DNA of 64,000 bases from positions 1-64,000 of the forward strand of contig NZ_PDWT01000003.1 of NCBI RefSeq assembly GCF_010093345.1, written 5' to 3'. Made by a program: the position numbers and the translations under genes. Below, piece after piece: positions 10,664 through 20,033 of this stretch (within the stretch, counting starts at the first letter, position 1; each line of letters starts with the position of its first letter). This DNA comes from Pseudoxanthomonas yeongjuensis (GTDB taxonomy: Bacteria; Pseudomonadota; Gammaproteobacteria; Xanthomonadales; Xanthomonadaceae). The notes under the pieces are model-generated. The model was given only the letters and a program-made list of their open reading frames with translations. It made no database searches and was not told where the DNA came from.

Positions 10664-11143
10664 ATGGATACCGACGAAAATAACGCCATCGGCCGAAAAC
10701 CCCGCGCACTGGTCGGCTGGCGCCTGCTCGCGCTGGCCTATGACCTGTGGCCGGTGCTGGCGCTGTGGATCCTGGTGGCGGTGCCGTTCACCGCCGGCTA
10801 CACCTTCCTCGGCCACCACGATCCGCACCGGAACATTCCTCCCTACTCGCTGCTGTGGTGGCTGCTCTGGCTGAGCTGCTGGATCGTGGCCGGTCTGTAC
10901 ATCGTGCCCAGCTGGCGCCGCGGCGGCCAGACCCTGGGCATGCGCCCGTGGCGATTGAAGGTGATCGCGGCCGACGGCGGCGCGCCGTCGTGGCGTGCAT
11001 TGTGGGTCCGTTACGCGGTCGCTACCGTTTCCTTGCTGCTGGGTGGGCTGGGTTTCTGGTGGGCGTGGGTGGATCGCGAGCGATTGACATGGCATGACCG
11101 GGCGAGCGGCACGCGCATGGTCCGGTCACAGAAAAAAACTTGA
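10664..11143 (+). CDS. RDD family inner-membrane protein
   Basis: 159 residues with three strongly hydrophobic segments (about 20-45, 62-82, 118-140). It shows the family pattern of a conserved Arg in the first segment (GWRLLALAYDLWPV), a GGQTLGMRPWRLKV motif after the second, and an Asp/Arg-rich end (WHDRASGTRMV). The function of most RDD proteins is unknown; some are linked to ion transport. Divergent from xerD with a 45-base gap; transcription ends in REP elements at 11155. Confidence 0.85.
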   Translation: MDTDENNAIGRKPRALVGWRLLALAYDLWPVLALWILVAVPFTAGYTFLGHHDPHRNIPPYSLLWWLLWLSCWIVAGLYIVPSWRRGGQTLGMRPWRLKVIAADGGAPSWRALWVRYAVATVSLLLGGLGFWWAWVDRERLTWHDRASGTRMVRSQKKT

Positions 11144-11154
11144 TTCGCGTTGTC

Positions 11155-11222
11155 TTGTGGGAGGGGCTTCAGCCCCGACGCGGGGCAGACGAAAGCGTCG
11201 GGGCCGAAGCCCCTCCCACAAC
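11155..11222. repeat. REP-type inverted pair, family A
   Basis: ttgtgggaggggcttcag... is answered by its reverse complement ending ...cccctcccacaa. Each arm also has internal self-pairing (ggggct/agcccc). It lies between the convergent RDD and lptG genes, where it could act as a bidirectional transcript end. Confidence 0.9.
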
Positions 11223-11232
11223 GAACCCGGGG

Positions 11233-11257
11233 TATTCGCGACTCACGTCGCTCCTAC
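11233..11257. repeat. single REP half-element, family B
   Basis: Reads on the minus strand as gtaggagcgacgtgagtcgc..., one arm related to the pairs at 18587-18651 and 42999-43110, without a partner here. It sits next to the lptG stop. Confidence 0.75.
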
Positions 11258-11272
11258 ATCGCTCCTGCGCCG

Positions 11273-12373
11273 CTAACTGCTTCTTCGCCTGAACAGCCAC
11301 GCCGATATTCCCAGCATCAATATCGGCGGCAGCAGGTAGGCGATGCGGAAATCGAGCTTGAACGCGCCGGCAAGACGGCTGAACTGCAACTGCAGCAACC
11401 AGAACCCCAGGGCGAACAGGATGCCGAAGAACAGCTGCTTGCCCAACCCGCCGCTGCGCAGGCTGCCGAAGGCGAACGGGATCGCTGCCAGGCACAACGC
11501 CAGCACGTTCAGCGGATAGAACCATCGGCCCCAGTAGACGTCTTCGTATTCGCGCGCGTCCAGGCCGTTGCGTTCGCGGTAATCGATGCTGCTGGCCAGG
11601 TCGCTGGCCGCCATGTACCGCGGCCGGGCGATGGTGGCCGCCAGCGCGACCGGGTCGAGCTCGGATTCCCAGCGCATGCCCAGGCTCTGCTGCTGGGTGA
11701 CCGAGCGTTCGTTGAAGGTGGTGCGGAGCACGTTCTTCAGTACCCAACTGCCCTGCAGGTGCTCGGCCGTGGCCGCATGGACGATCGAAGCCAGCCTGCC
11801 GTCGTCGGCCACCTCGTACAGGCGCACGTCGCGCAACTGCAGCCATTGGTGGCCGTCGACCATGCGCTCGTCGCCATTGCGGGCGTTGAGGAAGACATTG
11901 CCCTCGCGCGCCCACAAGCCTGAGTACTTGGCCACCGCCAGGTTCTTGGAAGTGGCCGAGGTCTTCAGGTTGTCGGCCTGGGTCTGGCCCCAGGCACCGA
12001 CGGTTTCCATGCCCAGCACCATCAGCCCGGTCAGCAGGGCCAGGGTGATCGCGACCGAGACGCTCAGGCGCCGCCGCGACAGTCCCACCGCGCGCAAGGC
12101 GATCAGTTCGGAACTGGTGGCCAACTGGCCCAGCCCCATCAACGCGCCGATCACCGCCGCGGTAGGGAACATGGTGTAGGCGCGGCGCGGGACGGTATAG
12201 GCGACATACGCCACGGCATGACCGAAGGTGTAATTGCCCTTGCCCAGGTCGCCGGCTTCGGTGGCTAGTGTGTTGACCACGTCCAGCCCGACCAGCACCG
12301 CCCAGACCAGCAGCACCGTGGTCAGCACCACCCGGCCCACGTACAGGTCGTGCAGGTTCGGCCTCAGCCTCAT
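11273..12373 (-). CDS. lptG: LPS export ABC transporter permease LptG
   Basis: One of two permeases that, with LptF and the ATPase LptB2, pull lipopolysaccharide from the inner membrane onto the LptC-LptA-LptD bridge. 366 residues in YjgP/YjgQ layout: three N-terminal membrane segments (about 15-125), a periplasmic beta-jellyroll (about 130-270) and three C-terminal segments. Start ATG at 12373 (MRLRPNLHDLYVGR) overlaps the lptF stop by 4 bases, so the pair is translationally coupled; the open frame further upstream is not used. Confidence 0.94.
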   Translation of the reverse strand: MRLRPNLHDLYVGRVVLTTVLLVWAVLVGLDVVNTLATEAGDLGKGNYTFGHAVAYVAYTVPRRAYTMFPTAAVIGALMGLGQLATSSELIALRAVGLSRRRLSVSVAITLALLTGLMVLGMETVGAWGQTQADNLKTSATSKNLAVAKYSGLWAREGNVFLNARNGDERMVDGHQWLQLRDVRLYEVADDGRLASIVHAATAEHLQGSWVLKNVLRTTFNERSVTQQQSLGMRWESELDPVALAATIARPRYMAASDLASSIDYRERNGLDAREYEDVYWGRWFYPLNVLALCLAAIPFAFGSLRSGGLGKQLFFGILFALGFWLLQLQFSRLAGAFKLDFRIAYLLPPILMLGISAWLFRRRSS

Positions 12374-13449
12374 GCCTTCACCCTGGCCCGCGTCATGCGC
12401 CCATCGCGGAAATACAGCCAGGCGCCCGCGGCCAGCAGCGGCAGGCTCAGCCACCACAGGCCGAGCAGCGGCGGGATCTTGCCTTCCGACAGCGCATTGG
12501 TGCCGATGAACATCAGGTTGGTGCCGACCAGGTAAGCGAGGAAGCCGAGCATGATCCGTCCATAACGCGCCTGGCGTGGCGAACTGCGCGCCAGCGGCAA
12601 GGTCATCAGCGCGAAGGCCAGGGCCAACAGCGGCGGTGCGATTCGCGCATGCAGCTGCGCATTGGCGTCGGGGCGCTTGTCGCCCAGCAGGGCCAGGGTA
12701 GGCAGCAACTCGGGATCGGCTTCGTCGCGGATATCGGCGCGGTCGGGCAAGGCGAACTCGTTGCTGGCGAAACGCATCAGGTTGTAATCGCGGCCCTGCT
12801 CCAGCGGCCCTTCCACCCTGAAACCTTCGTTCAGACGCATATAGCGGTCACGTGCTCCCTCGAAGAACATCTCGCCACTGCGCGCAGTCACCACATCCAG
12901 GCGGTCGTCCTGCTGGCGCTGCACGAATACCTTCCGCAATTGGGTGCCGTCGGCGGAAATGCCGCCGATGTAGATCACGCTGCCATTGGGCAGCATGGTG
13001 AACTTGCCCGCATCCAGTCCCGCCACCACCAGGCTGCGGTTGGCATGCTCGATCATGCGTTCGCTGGTGCGGTCGGCCCACGGCCCGAGCCACAGCGACA
13101 AGGTCCCGATCACCACCACCACCGGCGCCACCAGCAGCAGGATCGGCCTCAACAGGCGCTTCGGGCCCACCCCGATCGAGGTCAGCACCGGCATTTCCGA
13201 ATCCCGGTACAACCGTGAAAAGGACAGCAACAGCCCCAGCATGAGCGCCAATGGCAGGATCAGCGGCAGATAATTGAGCAGTTGCAGCCCCATCTGCGAC
13301 AAAAGCAGGCCGGCCGGCAGCCTGCCATCGGCGATATTGCCCAGGAGGTCGGCCATGACCCCGCCCAGGCTCACCACCAGCAACACGATCAACGTGGCCA
13401 GGAAGCTCTGGGTGAATTCGCGGAAGAGGTAGCGGTCCAGCTTCGCCAT
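12370..13449 (-). CDS. lptF: LPS export ABC transporter permease LptF
   Basis: Partner permease of LptG. 359 residues beginning MAKLDRYLFREFTQSFLATL, typical of LptF, with membrane segments near 15-35, 55-75 and 100-120, a periplasmic domain, and three more near 265-345. First gene of the lptFG pair; divergent from pepA across a 150-base gap, the same arrangement as in E. coli. No clean promoter could be picked in that gap. Confidence 0.95.
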   Translation of the reverse strand: MAKLDRYLFREFTQSFLATLIVLLVVSLGGVMADLLGNIADGRLPAGLLLSQMGLQLLNYLPLILPLALMLGLLLSFSRLYRDSEMPVLTSIGVGPKRLLRPILLLVAPVVVVIGTLSLWLGPWADRTSERMIEHANRSLVVAGLDAGKFTMLPNGSVIYIGGISADGTQLRKVFVQRQQDDRLDVVTARSGEMFFEGARDRYMRLNEGFRVEGPLEQGRDYNLMRFASNEFALPDRADIRDEADPELLPTLALLGDKRPDANAQLHARIAPPLLALAFALMTLPLARSSPRQARYGRIMLGFLAYLVGTNLMFIGTNALSEGKIPPLLGLWWLSLPLLAAGAWLYFRDGRMTRARVKA

Positions 13450-13599
13450 AAGGGGTTGGTTTACAATCTCGCGTTCGTTCGCTGGGGTTCCGGGCCACGT
13501 TTTGACGGCCTGGCGCGGGTAATGCCGCTGCCCTGAGACCAGCGATTGTACGGAACACTTGTACAGAACACGTCACCTACCGATTCGGGAATCTGCTCA

Positions 13600-15075
13600 A
13601 TGTCACTGGAATTCACACTGAACCACGACGCGCCGGCCACGGCCGGCTTCGACTGCATCGTGGTAGGCGCCTTCGGCGACAGGACCCTCAGCCCCGCCGG
13701 GCGTGCGCTCGACGCGGCCAGCGGCGGCAAGCTCAACGCGCTGGTCCAGCGCGGCGACGTGGGCGGCAAGACCGGCAAGACCACCCTGCTGCACGACCTG
13801 CCCGGCGTCACCGCGCCGCGCGTGCTGGTGATCGGCCTGGGCGACACCGCCAAGTTCGGCGTGCCGCAATACCTCAAGGCGGTCGCCGACGCCGCCCGCG
13901 CGCTCAGGGTCGGGCCTTCGGCCAATGCGCTGTTCACCCTTTCGGAACTGGAAGTGAAGGATCGCGACGCCGCATGGAACATCCGCCAGGCCGTGATCGC
14001 CGCCGACCACGCCAGCTACCGCTATACCGCCACCCTGGGCAAGAAGAAGAACGACGACACCGGCCTGGCCACGCTGGCGATCAATGGCGATGACGAAGAA
14101 GCGCTTGCGCGTGGCGTCGCCATCGCCGCGGGCGTGACCTTCGCCCGCGAGCTCGGCAACCTGCCGCCGAACATCTGCAACCCCGCGTACCTGGCCGAAC
14201 AGGCGCGCAAGTTCGCCACCGAGCACGCGGGCGCCGAGTCCGAGATCCTCGATGAAGCGCAGATGGAAGCGCTGGGCATGGGTTCGCTGCTGGCCGTCGC
14301 CCGCGGCTCGAGCAACCGGCCGCACCTGATCGTGCTCAAGTGGAACGGTGGCGGCGACGCCAAGCCGTTCGTCATGGTCGGCAAGGGCATCACCTTCGAC
14401 ACCGGCGGCGTCAACCTGAAGACCCAGGGCGGCATCGAGGAAATGAAGTACGACATGTGCGGCGCGGCCAACGTGATCGGCACCTTCGTCGCCGCAGTGA
14501 AGATGAAACTGCCGTTGAACGTGGTCGTGGTCGTGCCCGCGGTCGAGAACGCGATCGACGGCGACGCCTATCGCCCTTCCGACGTCATCACCAGCATGTC
14601 CGGCAAGACCATCGAGGTCGGCAACACCGACGCCGAAGGCCGCCTGATCCTGTGCGACGCGCTGACCTACGCGCAGCGCTTCGAACCCGAGGCGCTGCTC
14701 GACGTCGCCACCCTGACCGGCGCCTGCATCGTGGCGTTGGGTCGCTACGCCACCGGCCTGATGAGCAAGCACGACGACCTGGCCGACGAACTGGTCGCCG
14801 CCGGCGAACACGTATTCGACCGCGCCTGGCGCCTGCCGTTGTGGGACGAATACCAGACCCAGCTCGATTCCACCTTCGCCGACGTCTACAACATCGGCGG
14901 CCGCTGGGCCGGCGCCGTCACCGCCGGCTGCTTCCTCTCGCGCTTCACCGAGAACCAGCGCTGGGCGCACCTGGACATCGCCGGCGTGGCCAACGACGAA
15001 GGCAAGCGCGGCATGGCCACCGGCCGGCCGGTCGGTTTGCTGGCGCAGTGGTTGCTGGATAGAAGCGAGAAGTGA
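13600..15075 (+). CDS. pepA: leucyl (cytosol) aminopeptidase PepA
   Basis: M17 metallo-aminopeptidase that removes N-terminal residues from peptides; in E. coli it also serves as a DNA-binding accessory factor in Xer recombination. 491 residues: an N-terminal alpha/beta domain and a catalytic domain with the family signature NTDAEGRL (342-349) and the metal-binding segment [13 protein letters not shown]. Start ATG at 13600 ([10 protein letters not shown]) matches the family; an in-frame ATG 54 bases upstream lies in the promoter gap. First gene of pepA-holC-valS. Confidence 0.95.
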   Translation: MSLEFTLNHDAPATAGFDCIVVGAFGDRTLSPAGRALDAASGGKLNALVQRGDVGGKTGKTTLLHDLPGVTAPRVLVIGLGDTAKFGVPQYLKAVADAARALRVGPSANALFTLSELEVKDRDAAWNIRQAVIAADHASYRYTATLGKKKNDDTGLATLAINGDDEEALARGVAIAAGVTFARELGNLPPNICNPAYLAEQARKFATEHAGAESEILDEAQMEALGMGSLLAVARGSSNRPHLIVLKWNGGGDAKPFVMVGKGITFDTGGVNLKTQGGIEEMKYDMCGAANVIGTFVAAVKMKLPLNVVVVVPAVENAIDGDAYRPSDVITSMSGKTIEVGNTDAEGRLILCDALTYAQRFEPEALLDVATLTGACIVALGRYATGLMSKHDDLADELVAAGEHVFDRAWRLPLWDEYQTQLDSTFADVYNIGGRWAGAVTAGCFLSRFTENQRWAHLDIAGVANDEGKRGMATGRPVGLLAQWLLDRSEK

Positions 15076-15144
15076 GCGCAGAGGAGTGAGCAGTGCCTTT
15101 GCTTGTCACTCACTCCTCACTCCTCTCCACTAACTCCTGCCCCT

Positions 15145-15567
15145 ATGCCCCGCGCCGACTTCTACCTCATCGCCAAACCGCGCTTCCTCGAGGAGCCGCT
15201 GAAGCTCGTCTGCGAGCTGGCGCGCAAGTCCTACGACGCCAGCCTGTGGACGTTGATCCTGGCGCGCGACGCGGAGCAGGCCGAACAGATCGACGCGCTG
15301 CTGTGGGAAATGGACGACGACGCCTACATCCCGCACCAGATCGCCGGCGATGAAGAGGACGAACTCGCGCCGGTGCTGATCGCCACGCCTGATCTCGATG
15401 TGCCTGCGCGTGCACTGGTGATCAACTTGCGCGACGCGGCCTTCGACGGCCCCTGCGAACGCATCCTGGAAGTCGTACCCGCCGACGAATCCGCGCGCGA
15501 ACCGCTTCGCGAGCGCTGGAAGCAGTACAAGGCGCGTGGGTACGACGTCAAAAAGCACGATATGTAA
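15145..15567 (+). CDS. holC: DNA polymerase III chi subunit
   Basis: Clamp-loader accessory subunit that links the psi subunit to single-strand-binding protein. 140 residues beginning MPRADFYLIAKPRF, with the C-terminal ERWKQYKARGYDVKKHDM typical of chi. Start ATG at 15145; an earlier in-frame ATG would translate intergenic sequence. Lies between pepA and valS as in many gammaproteobacteria, 69 bases after pepA. Confidence 0.93.
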   Translation: MPRADFYLIAKPRFLEEPLKLVCELARKSYDASLWTLILARDAEQAEQIDALLWEMDDDAYIPHQIAGDEEDELAPVLIATPDLDVPARALVINLRDAAFDGPCERILEVVPADESAREPLRERWKQYKARGYDVKKHDM

Positions 15568-15600
15568 TCCAGCACCAAAGCAACACCACTCCGTTACAAC

Positions 15601-15703
15601 GTCATCCCTGCGAAAGCCGGAACCTATTTTGATCTTGCTGTTGCCTTGTACTTGATGCATCCGGCAAAAAAGCAGGATGGATCCCAGCTTTCGCTGGGAT
15701 GAC
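15601..15703. repeat. REP-type inverted pair, family F
   Basis: gtcatccctgcgaaagccgg is answered by ...ccagctttcgctgggatgac; the arms differ at two positions and a 60-base spacer separates them. It fills the holC-valS gap and ends 22 bases before the valS start, so it may affect expression within the operon. Confidence 0.85.
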
Positions 15704-15725
15704 GATCGAAATGATCTGGAACCTC

Positions 15726-18578
15726 ATGACCGAACTCGCCTCCAGCTACGACCCCAAGTCCTTCGAAACCCGCCTCTACGCGGAGTGGGAAAGCGCCGGC
15801 TATTTCAAGCCCAGCGGCAAGGGCGAGCCGTACACCATCCTGCTGCCGCCGCCCAACGTCACCGGCACCCTGCACATGGGCCATGCCTTCCAGCAGACGC
15901 TGATGGACGCGCTGGTCCGCTATCACCGCATGCGCGGCTACGACACCCTGTGGCAGATGGGCAGCGACCATGCCGGCATCGCCACCGAAATGGTGGTCTC
16001 GCGCAATCTGGCGCTGGAAGGCAAGGGCGAGACCCGCGACTCGCTGGGCCGCGACGGTTTCATCGAAAAAGTCTGGGAATGGAAGGCGCAATCCGGCGAT
16101 ACCATCGAACGGCAGATGCGCCGCATCGGCACCTCCGGCGACTGGTCGCGCAGCGCTTTCACCATGGATCCGATGGCGTCGAAGGCGGTGATCGAGGCCT
16201 TCGTTCGAATGCACGAGGAAGGCCTGATCTACCGCGGCCAGCGCCTGGTCAACTGGGACCCGGTGCTGAAGACCGCGATCTCCGACCTGGAAGTGGAGAA
16301 CGTGGAGCAGGATGGTTTCCTCTGGTCGATCGCCTATCCGCTCAGCGACGGCAGCGGAACGCTCACGGTGGCGACCACGCGCCCGGAAACCATGCTCGGC
16401 GACTCCGCCTTGGCCGTGCATCCGGAAGACGAGCGTTACGCGCACCTGGTCGGCAGGACGGTGAAGCTGCCGTTGACCGGGCGCGAGATCCCGATCATCG
16501 CCGACACCTATGTCGAGCGCGATTTCGGCACCGGCGTGGTCAAGATCACCCCGGCGCACGACTTCAACGATTACCAGGTCGGGCAGCGCCACGACCTGCC
16601 GCTGATCAACATCCTCACCCCGACCGCGGCGATCAACGACACCGCGCCGGAAAGATATCGCGGGCTCGACCGCTACGAAGCCCGCAAGCAAATCCTCGCC
16701 GACCTGGAAAGCGAAGGCCTGCTGGTCGAAACCAGGCCGCACAAGCTGCAGGTGCCGAAGGGCGACCGCACCGGCCAGGTGATCGAGCCGTACCTGACCG
16801 ACCAGTGGTTCGTGAAGATGGACGGCCTTGCGGCCCGCGGCCTCGAACTGGTGGAGAGCGGCGGCGTCAGGTTCGTTCCCGGCAACTGGATCAACACCTA
16901 TCGCCACTGGATGGAGAACATCCAGGACTGGTGCATCAGCCGCCAGCTGTGGTGGGGGCATCGCATCCCGGCGTGGTTCGATGAAGCGGGCAACTGTTAC
17001 GTCGCACGCACCGAGGAAGAAGCGTACGCAAAGGTCGCCCTCCGTAGAGCGGAGCTTGCTCCGCTTGGCGACGGCAGCGGAGCGAGCTCCGCTCTACGCC
17101 AGGACAACGACGTGCTGGAAACCTGGTTCAGCTCGCAACTGTGGCCGTTCAGCACCCTGGGCTGGCCCGACGAACAGGCGATGGCCGAACGCGGTTTCGA
17201 CCGTTATCTGCCCAGCAGCGTACTGGTCACCGGCTTCGACATCATCTTCTTCTGGGTCGCGCGGATGGTCATGGCGACCGATCATTTCACCGGCAAGATC
17301 CCGTTCAAGGACGTCTACATGACCGGCCTGATCCGTGATGCCCACGGCCAGAAGATGTCCAAGTCCAAGGGCAACGTGCTGGATCCGCTGGACATCATCG
17401 ACGGCATCGCCCTGGAAGACCTGGTCGCCAAGCGCACCACCGGGCTGATGAAGCCGACCGACGCGCCCAAGATCGAGAAGGCCACGCGCAAGGAATTCCC
17501 CGACGGCATCGCCGCCCACGGCGCCGACGCGCTGCGCTTCACCATCGCCGCGCTGGCCAACCACGGCCGCGACATCAAGTTCGACATGGGCCGCGCCGAG
17601 GGCTACAAGAATTTCTGCAACAAGTTGTGGAACGCCACGCGCTTCGTGCTGATGAACACGGAAACGTTCACCCTTCCCCCGCTTGCGGGGGAAGACGCCC
17701 GCAGGGCAGATGGGGGCGCTCTTGGCAAGCCCGTCACCGACGCCGAAAAGTGGATCCTTTCCCGTCTCGCCAAGGTCGCTGCCGAAGCCGAAACCCATTA
17801 CGCAGATTACCGCTTCGACCTGCTCGCGCAGGCCTTGTACGAATTCGCCTGGAACGAATTCTGCGACTGGTTCCTGGAATTGTCCAAGCCGGCGCTCAAT
17901 GGCGAGGACACCGAAGCCGCGGACAGCACGCGCCACACCTCCCTGTACGTCCTCGAATCGCTGCTGCGGCTGCTGCATCCGCTGGTGCCGTTCGTCACCG
18001 AGGAGCTCTGGCGGCAGGTCGCGCCGCGCCTGGGCATCGAAGCGGCGACGATTTCACTGCAGCCTTACCCCATCGCTTCCGACTACGCCACGCAGGATTA
18101 CGTCCAGGCCGGCGTCGACGTGGAATGGCTCAAGGACATGGTCTCCGCGTTGCGCCGCGTGCGCAGCGAACTGGGCGTGTCGCCGGGCAAGCAGGTCCGC
18201 CTGCTGCTGCAGGACGGCAGCGACAACGATCGCAAGCTGGCGGATCGCTACGCTTCGCAGCTGTCGTTCCTGCTGAAGCTCGAAGCCATCGAATGGCTGT
18301 CGGCCGATGGACAAGCCCCCGCCTCGGCCGTGGCCATCGTCGGCGAGCTCAAGCTGCTGGTGCCGCTGGAAGGCCTGGTCGACCTGGATGCGGAACGCAC
18401 GCGCCTGGACAAGGAGATCAAGCGCGTGGAAATCGAGATCGCCAAGTGCAGCGGCAAGCTGGCCAGCGACACCTTCGTGCAGAACGCGCCCGCCGCCGTG
18501 GTCGAGCAGGAGCGCAAGCGCCTGGTCGACTGGAACACCCAGTTGTCCGGCCTGCGCGAGCAACGCGCAAAGCTGTAA
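15726..18578 (+). CDS. valS: valyl-tRNA synthetase, carrying two in-frame REP insertions
   Basis: Charges tRNA-Val with valine and edits mischarged threonine. 950 residues, class I: HMGH in [12 protein letters not shown] (50-53), an editing domain with [15 protein letters not shown] (543-547), a tRNA-binding domain and a C-terminal coiled coil (about 880-950). Start ATG at 15726 ([14 protein letters not shown]); earlier in-frame codons lie against the upstream REP. Two palindromes are translated inside the gene: 17044-17097 gives [20 protein letters not shown] just before the conserved [13 protein letters not shown], and 17671-17718 gives [18 protein letters not shown] after RFVLMNTE. Both keep the frame and fall in loops that vary in the family. 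The enzyme looks intact. Confidence 0.96.
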   Translation: MTELASSYDPKSFETRLYAEWESAGYFKPSGKGEPYTILLPPPNVTGTLHMGHAFQQTLMDALVRYHRMRGYDTLWQMGSDHAGIATEMVVSRNLALEGKGETRDSLGRDGFIEKVWEWKAQSGDTIERQMRRIGTSGDWSRSAFTMDPMASKAVIEAFVRMHEEGLIYRGQRLVNWDPVLKTAISDLEVENVEQDGFLWSIAYPLSDGSGTLTVATTRPETMLGDSALAVHPEDERYAHLVGRTVKLPLTGREIPIIADTYVERDFGTGVVKITPAHDFNDYQVGQRHDLPLINILTPTAAINDTAPERYRGLDRYEARKQILADLESEGLLVETRPHKLQVPKGDRTGQVIEPYLTDQWFVKMDGLAARGLELVESGGVRFVPGNWINTYRHWMENIQDWCISRQLWWGHRIPAWFDEAGNCYVARTEEEAYAKVALRRAELAPLGDGSGASSALRQDNDVLETWFSSQLWPFSTLGWPDEQAMAERGFDRYLPSSVLVTGFDIIFFWVARMVMATDHFTGKIPFKDVYMTGLIRDAHGQKMSKSKGNVLDPLDIIDGIALEDLVAKRTTGLMKPTDAPKIEKATRKEFPDGIAAHGADALRFTIAALANHGRDIKFDMGRAEGYKNFCNKLWNATRFVLMNTETFTLPPLAGEDARRADGGALGKPVTDAEKWILSRLAKVAAEAETHYADYRFDLLAQALYEFAWNEFCDWFLELSKPALNGEDTEAADSTRHTSLYVLESLLRLLHPLVPFVTEELWRQVAPRLGIEAATISLQPYPIASDYATQDYVQAGVDVEWLKDMVSALRRVRSELGVSPGKQVRLLLQDGSDNDRKLADRYASQLSFLLKLEAIEWLSADGQAPASAVAIVGELKLLVPLEGLVDLDAERTRLDKEIKRVEIEIAKCSGKLASDTFVQNAPAAVVEQERKRLVDWNTQLSGLREQRAKL
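17044..17097. repeat. REP-type inverted pair inside valS, family E
   Basis: gtagagcggagc ... gctccgctctac, with each arm folding on itself (ggagcttgctcc and ggagcgagctcc). 54 bases, exactly 18 codons, in frame within valS. A relative lies in intergenic DNA at 55861-55927. Confidence 0.9.
17671..17718. repeat. REP-like palindrome inside valS, family G
   Basis: cttcccccgcttgcgggggaag (17673-17694) is an 8-bp stem with partial extension, followed by a GC-rich tail to about 17718. It resembles a dispersed palindrome known from xanthomonads (recalled, not searched). Translated in frame within valS. Confidence 0.75.
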
Positions 18579-18586
18579 TGGTGAAT

Positions 18587-18651
18587 GTGGGAGCGACGTA
18601 AGCCGCGAAGCCGATCAATCGAAGAGCATTCGCGGCTTACGCCGCTCCCAC
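18587..18651. repeat. REP-type inverted pair, family B
   Basis: gtgggagcgacgtaagccgc ... gcggcttacgccgctcccac, between the convergent valS and DUF3999 genes, starting 8 bases after the valS stop. Confidence 0.9.
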
Positions 18652-18671
18652 AGCTCCCACAGTCGCGGAAC

Positions 18672-20033
18672 CTATTTGTTCGCCGGCTTCTTCAGCAGGC
18701 TGAAGGCGAACCCCGCCACGATCAGCGCGCCGCCTACCAGCAGCGCCCACAGCAGCCAGGCCTTCCAGTCGCGCTCGACCGGCGCGGGCGTCAATGCCGC
18801 CGCACCCGCCAGCGCCTGCATCGGGCCTAGCGTGGCGTCCGCCGGCTGCCAATCCTGGCCACGCTGCGCGCGCAAGGCATCGACCAGTTGCGGCAACGGC
18901 GCATCGGCGCGCTTGCCGCGTGCGCTTCCCGCCAGCAGCGCGTAAGGCGCCCTGCCCTGGGCGAGGAACACGACCACTTCCGGACGATAGCCCAGCCGCA
19001 GCGTCGGCAGGGCATCGCCCACCTCATTGCCAGGAATCAGGCGCCAGTAACGGTCGCGATCCAGCTGGCCGAGCGATTGCGGCGCGGAACGGTTGGCTGT
19101 CGCGCCGCCCTCCAACTGGAACGCGATCCATGGTGCGCTGGCAGGACGCCATGCGGCTTCCTCGTCGTCGCGCGATTGCAGCGTCCATTGGTTGCTGCTG
19201 TTGCCGGGCAACACCACGTCGGCGCGCTCGAATGGGAAGCGGCCCTCCAACTGGAACTGGAATGAGTAGGTGCCGTCCTTCTCTGCCACGCGCTTGCCGG
19301 CGATTTCCTCCCACTGCCAGCTTTCCGATGCGGGCGCAGGTGCCAGCTCGGCACGCACTGTCGTCAACGAGAGCGCACCCTGGTTTTTCTGCAACGGCGC
19401 CAGTCGCAGGTATTTCGCCTGGACACCCTCCAGTTCGATCCTGTCCTTGAACACGCGTGCGCCGTTGTTCTCCAGTTCGACCAGATGCCCCTCTTCCTGC
19501 ACGACCCGCCAGTTCTTCAGGTCGTCCGAGGCGCTCACCCGGTACGGCCGGTCGAACGGCGCCTGCCCCACGGCCCAGGTGACTTGCAATGCCTGCACCG
19601 GTTCACGCAAACGGCTGGTATCGACGAGGTATTCGTTGCTCGAGCCACCACCGGTGGCGCCGGCATCGGTCATCACCACCCGGCGCAAACTTCCATCCGC
19701 GGCGATCTCGCTGATCGAAGCGATGTCGCGCGACGGCGAAGCGCTGCCGGAAGGCAGGGGGAACCACGGCACCTGCACCGCGTTCGCCGGTCGCGCCAAC
19801 GGTTGCGCGGCGTCGAAAAGCGATGCCGCCACCGCGACGCCATCGGCATTCACCACCACCAGGTCTTTCAAATCTGGCGACTGCAGCTGCCGGTACACCG
19901 TCCGATCCAGTACCACCCGGTAGGCGCCCGCATCGGCATTCGACAAGGCCAAGGGCCATTGCTGCGCATAGTCGTCGCGCGCGCCAGCGAAGGCGGCCAG
20001 CGGCAGGAGTGCGATCCAGGCGAGATGTTTCAT
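18672..20033 (-). CDS. DUF3999 family membrane-anchored periplasmic protein
   Basis: 453 residues: a signal peptide (MKHLAWIALLPLAAFAGA), a large beta-rich extracytoplasmic region and one C-terminal membrane segment (LLWALLVGGALIVAGFAF) followed by KKPANK. This is the DUF3999 layout; function is unknown. The ATG at 20033 overlaps the stop of the DUF2339 gene by 4 bases, so the two are probably made together. The central region has a discoidin-like look (FDRPYRVSASDDLKNWRVVQ), which would suit carbohydrate or surface binding, but that is inference. Confidence 0.85.
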   Translation of the reverse strand: MKHLAWIALLPLAAFAGARDDYAQQWPLALSNADAGAYRVVLDRTVYRQLQSPDLKDLVVVNADGVAVAASLFDAAQPLARPANAVQVPWFPLPSGSASPSRDIASISEIAADGSLRRVVMTDAGATGGGSSNEYLVDTSRLREPVQALQVTWAVGQAPFDRPYRVSASDDLKNWRVVQEEGHLVELENNGARVFKDRIELEGVQAKYLRLAPLQKNQGALSLTTVRAELAPAPASESWQWEEIAGKRVAEKDGTYSFQFQLEGRFPFERADVVLPGNSSNQWTLQSRDDEEAAWRPASAPWIAFQLEGGATANRSAPQSLGQLDRDRYWRLIPGNEVGDALPTLRLGYRPEVVVFLAQGRAPYALLAGSARGKRADAPLPQLVDALRAQRGQDWQPADATLGPMQALAGAAALTPAPVERDWKAWLLWALLVGGALIVAGFAFSLLKKPANK

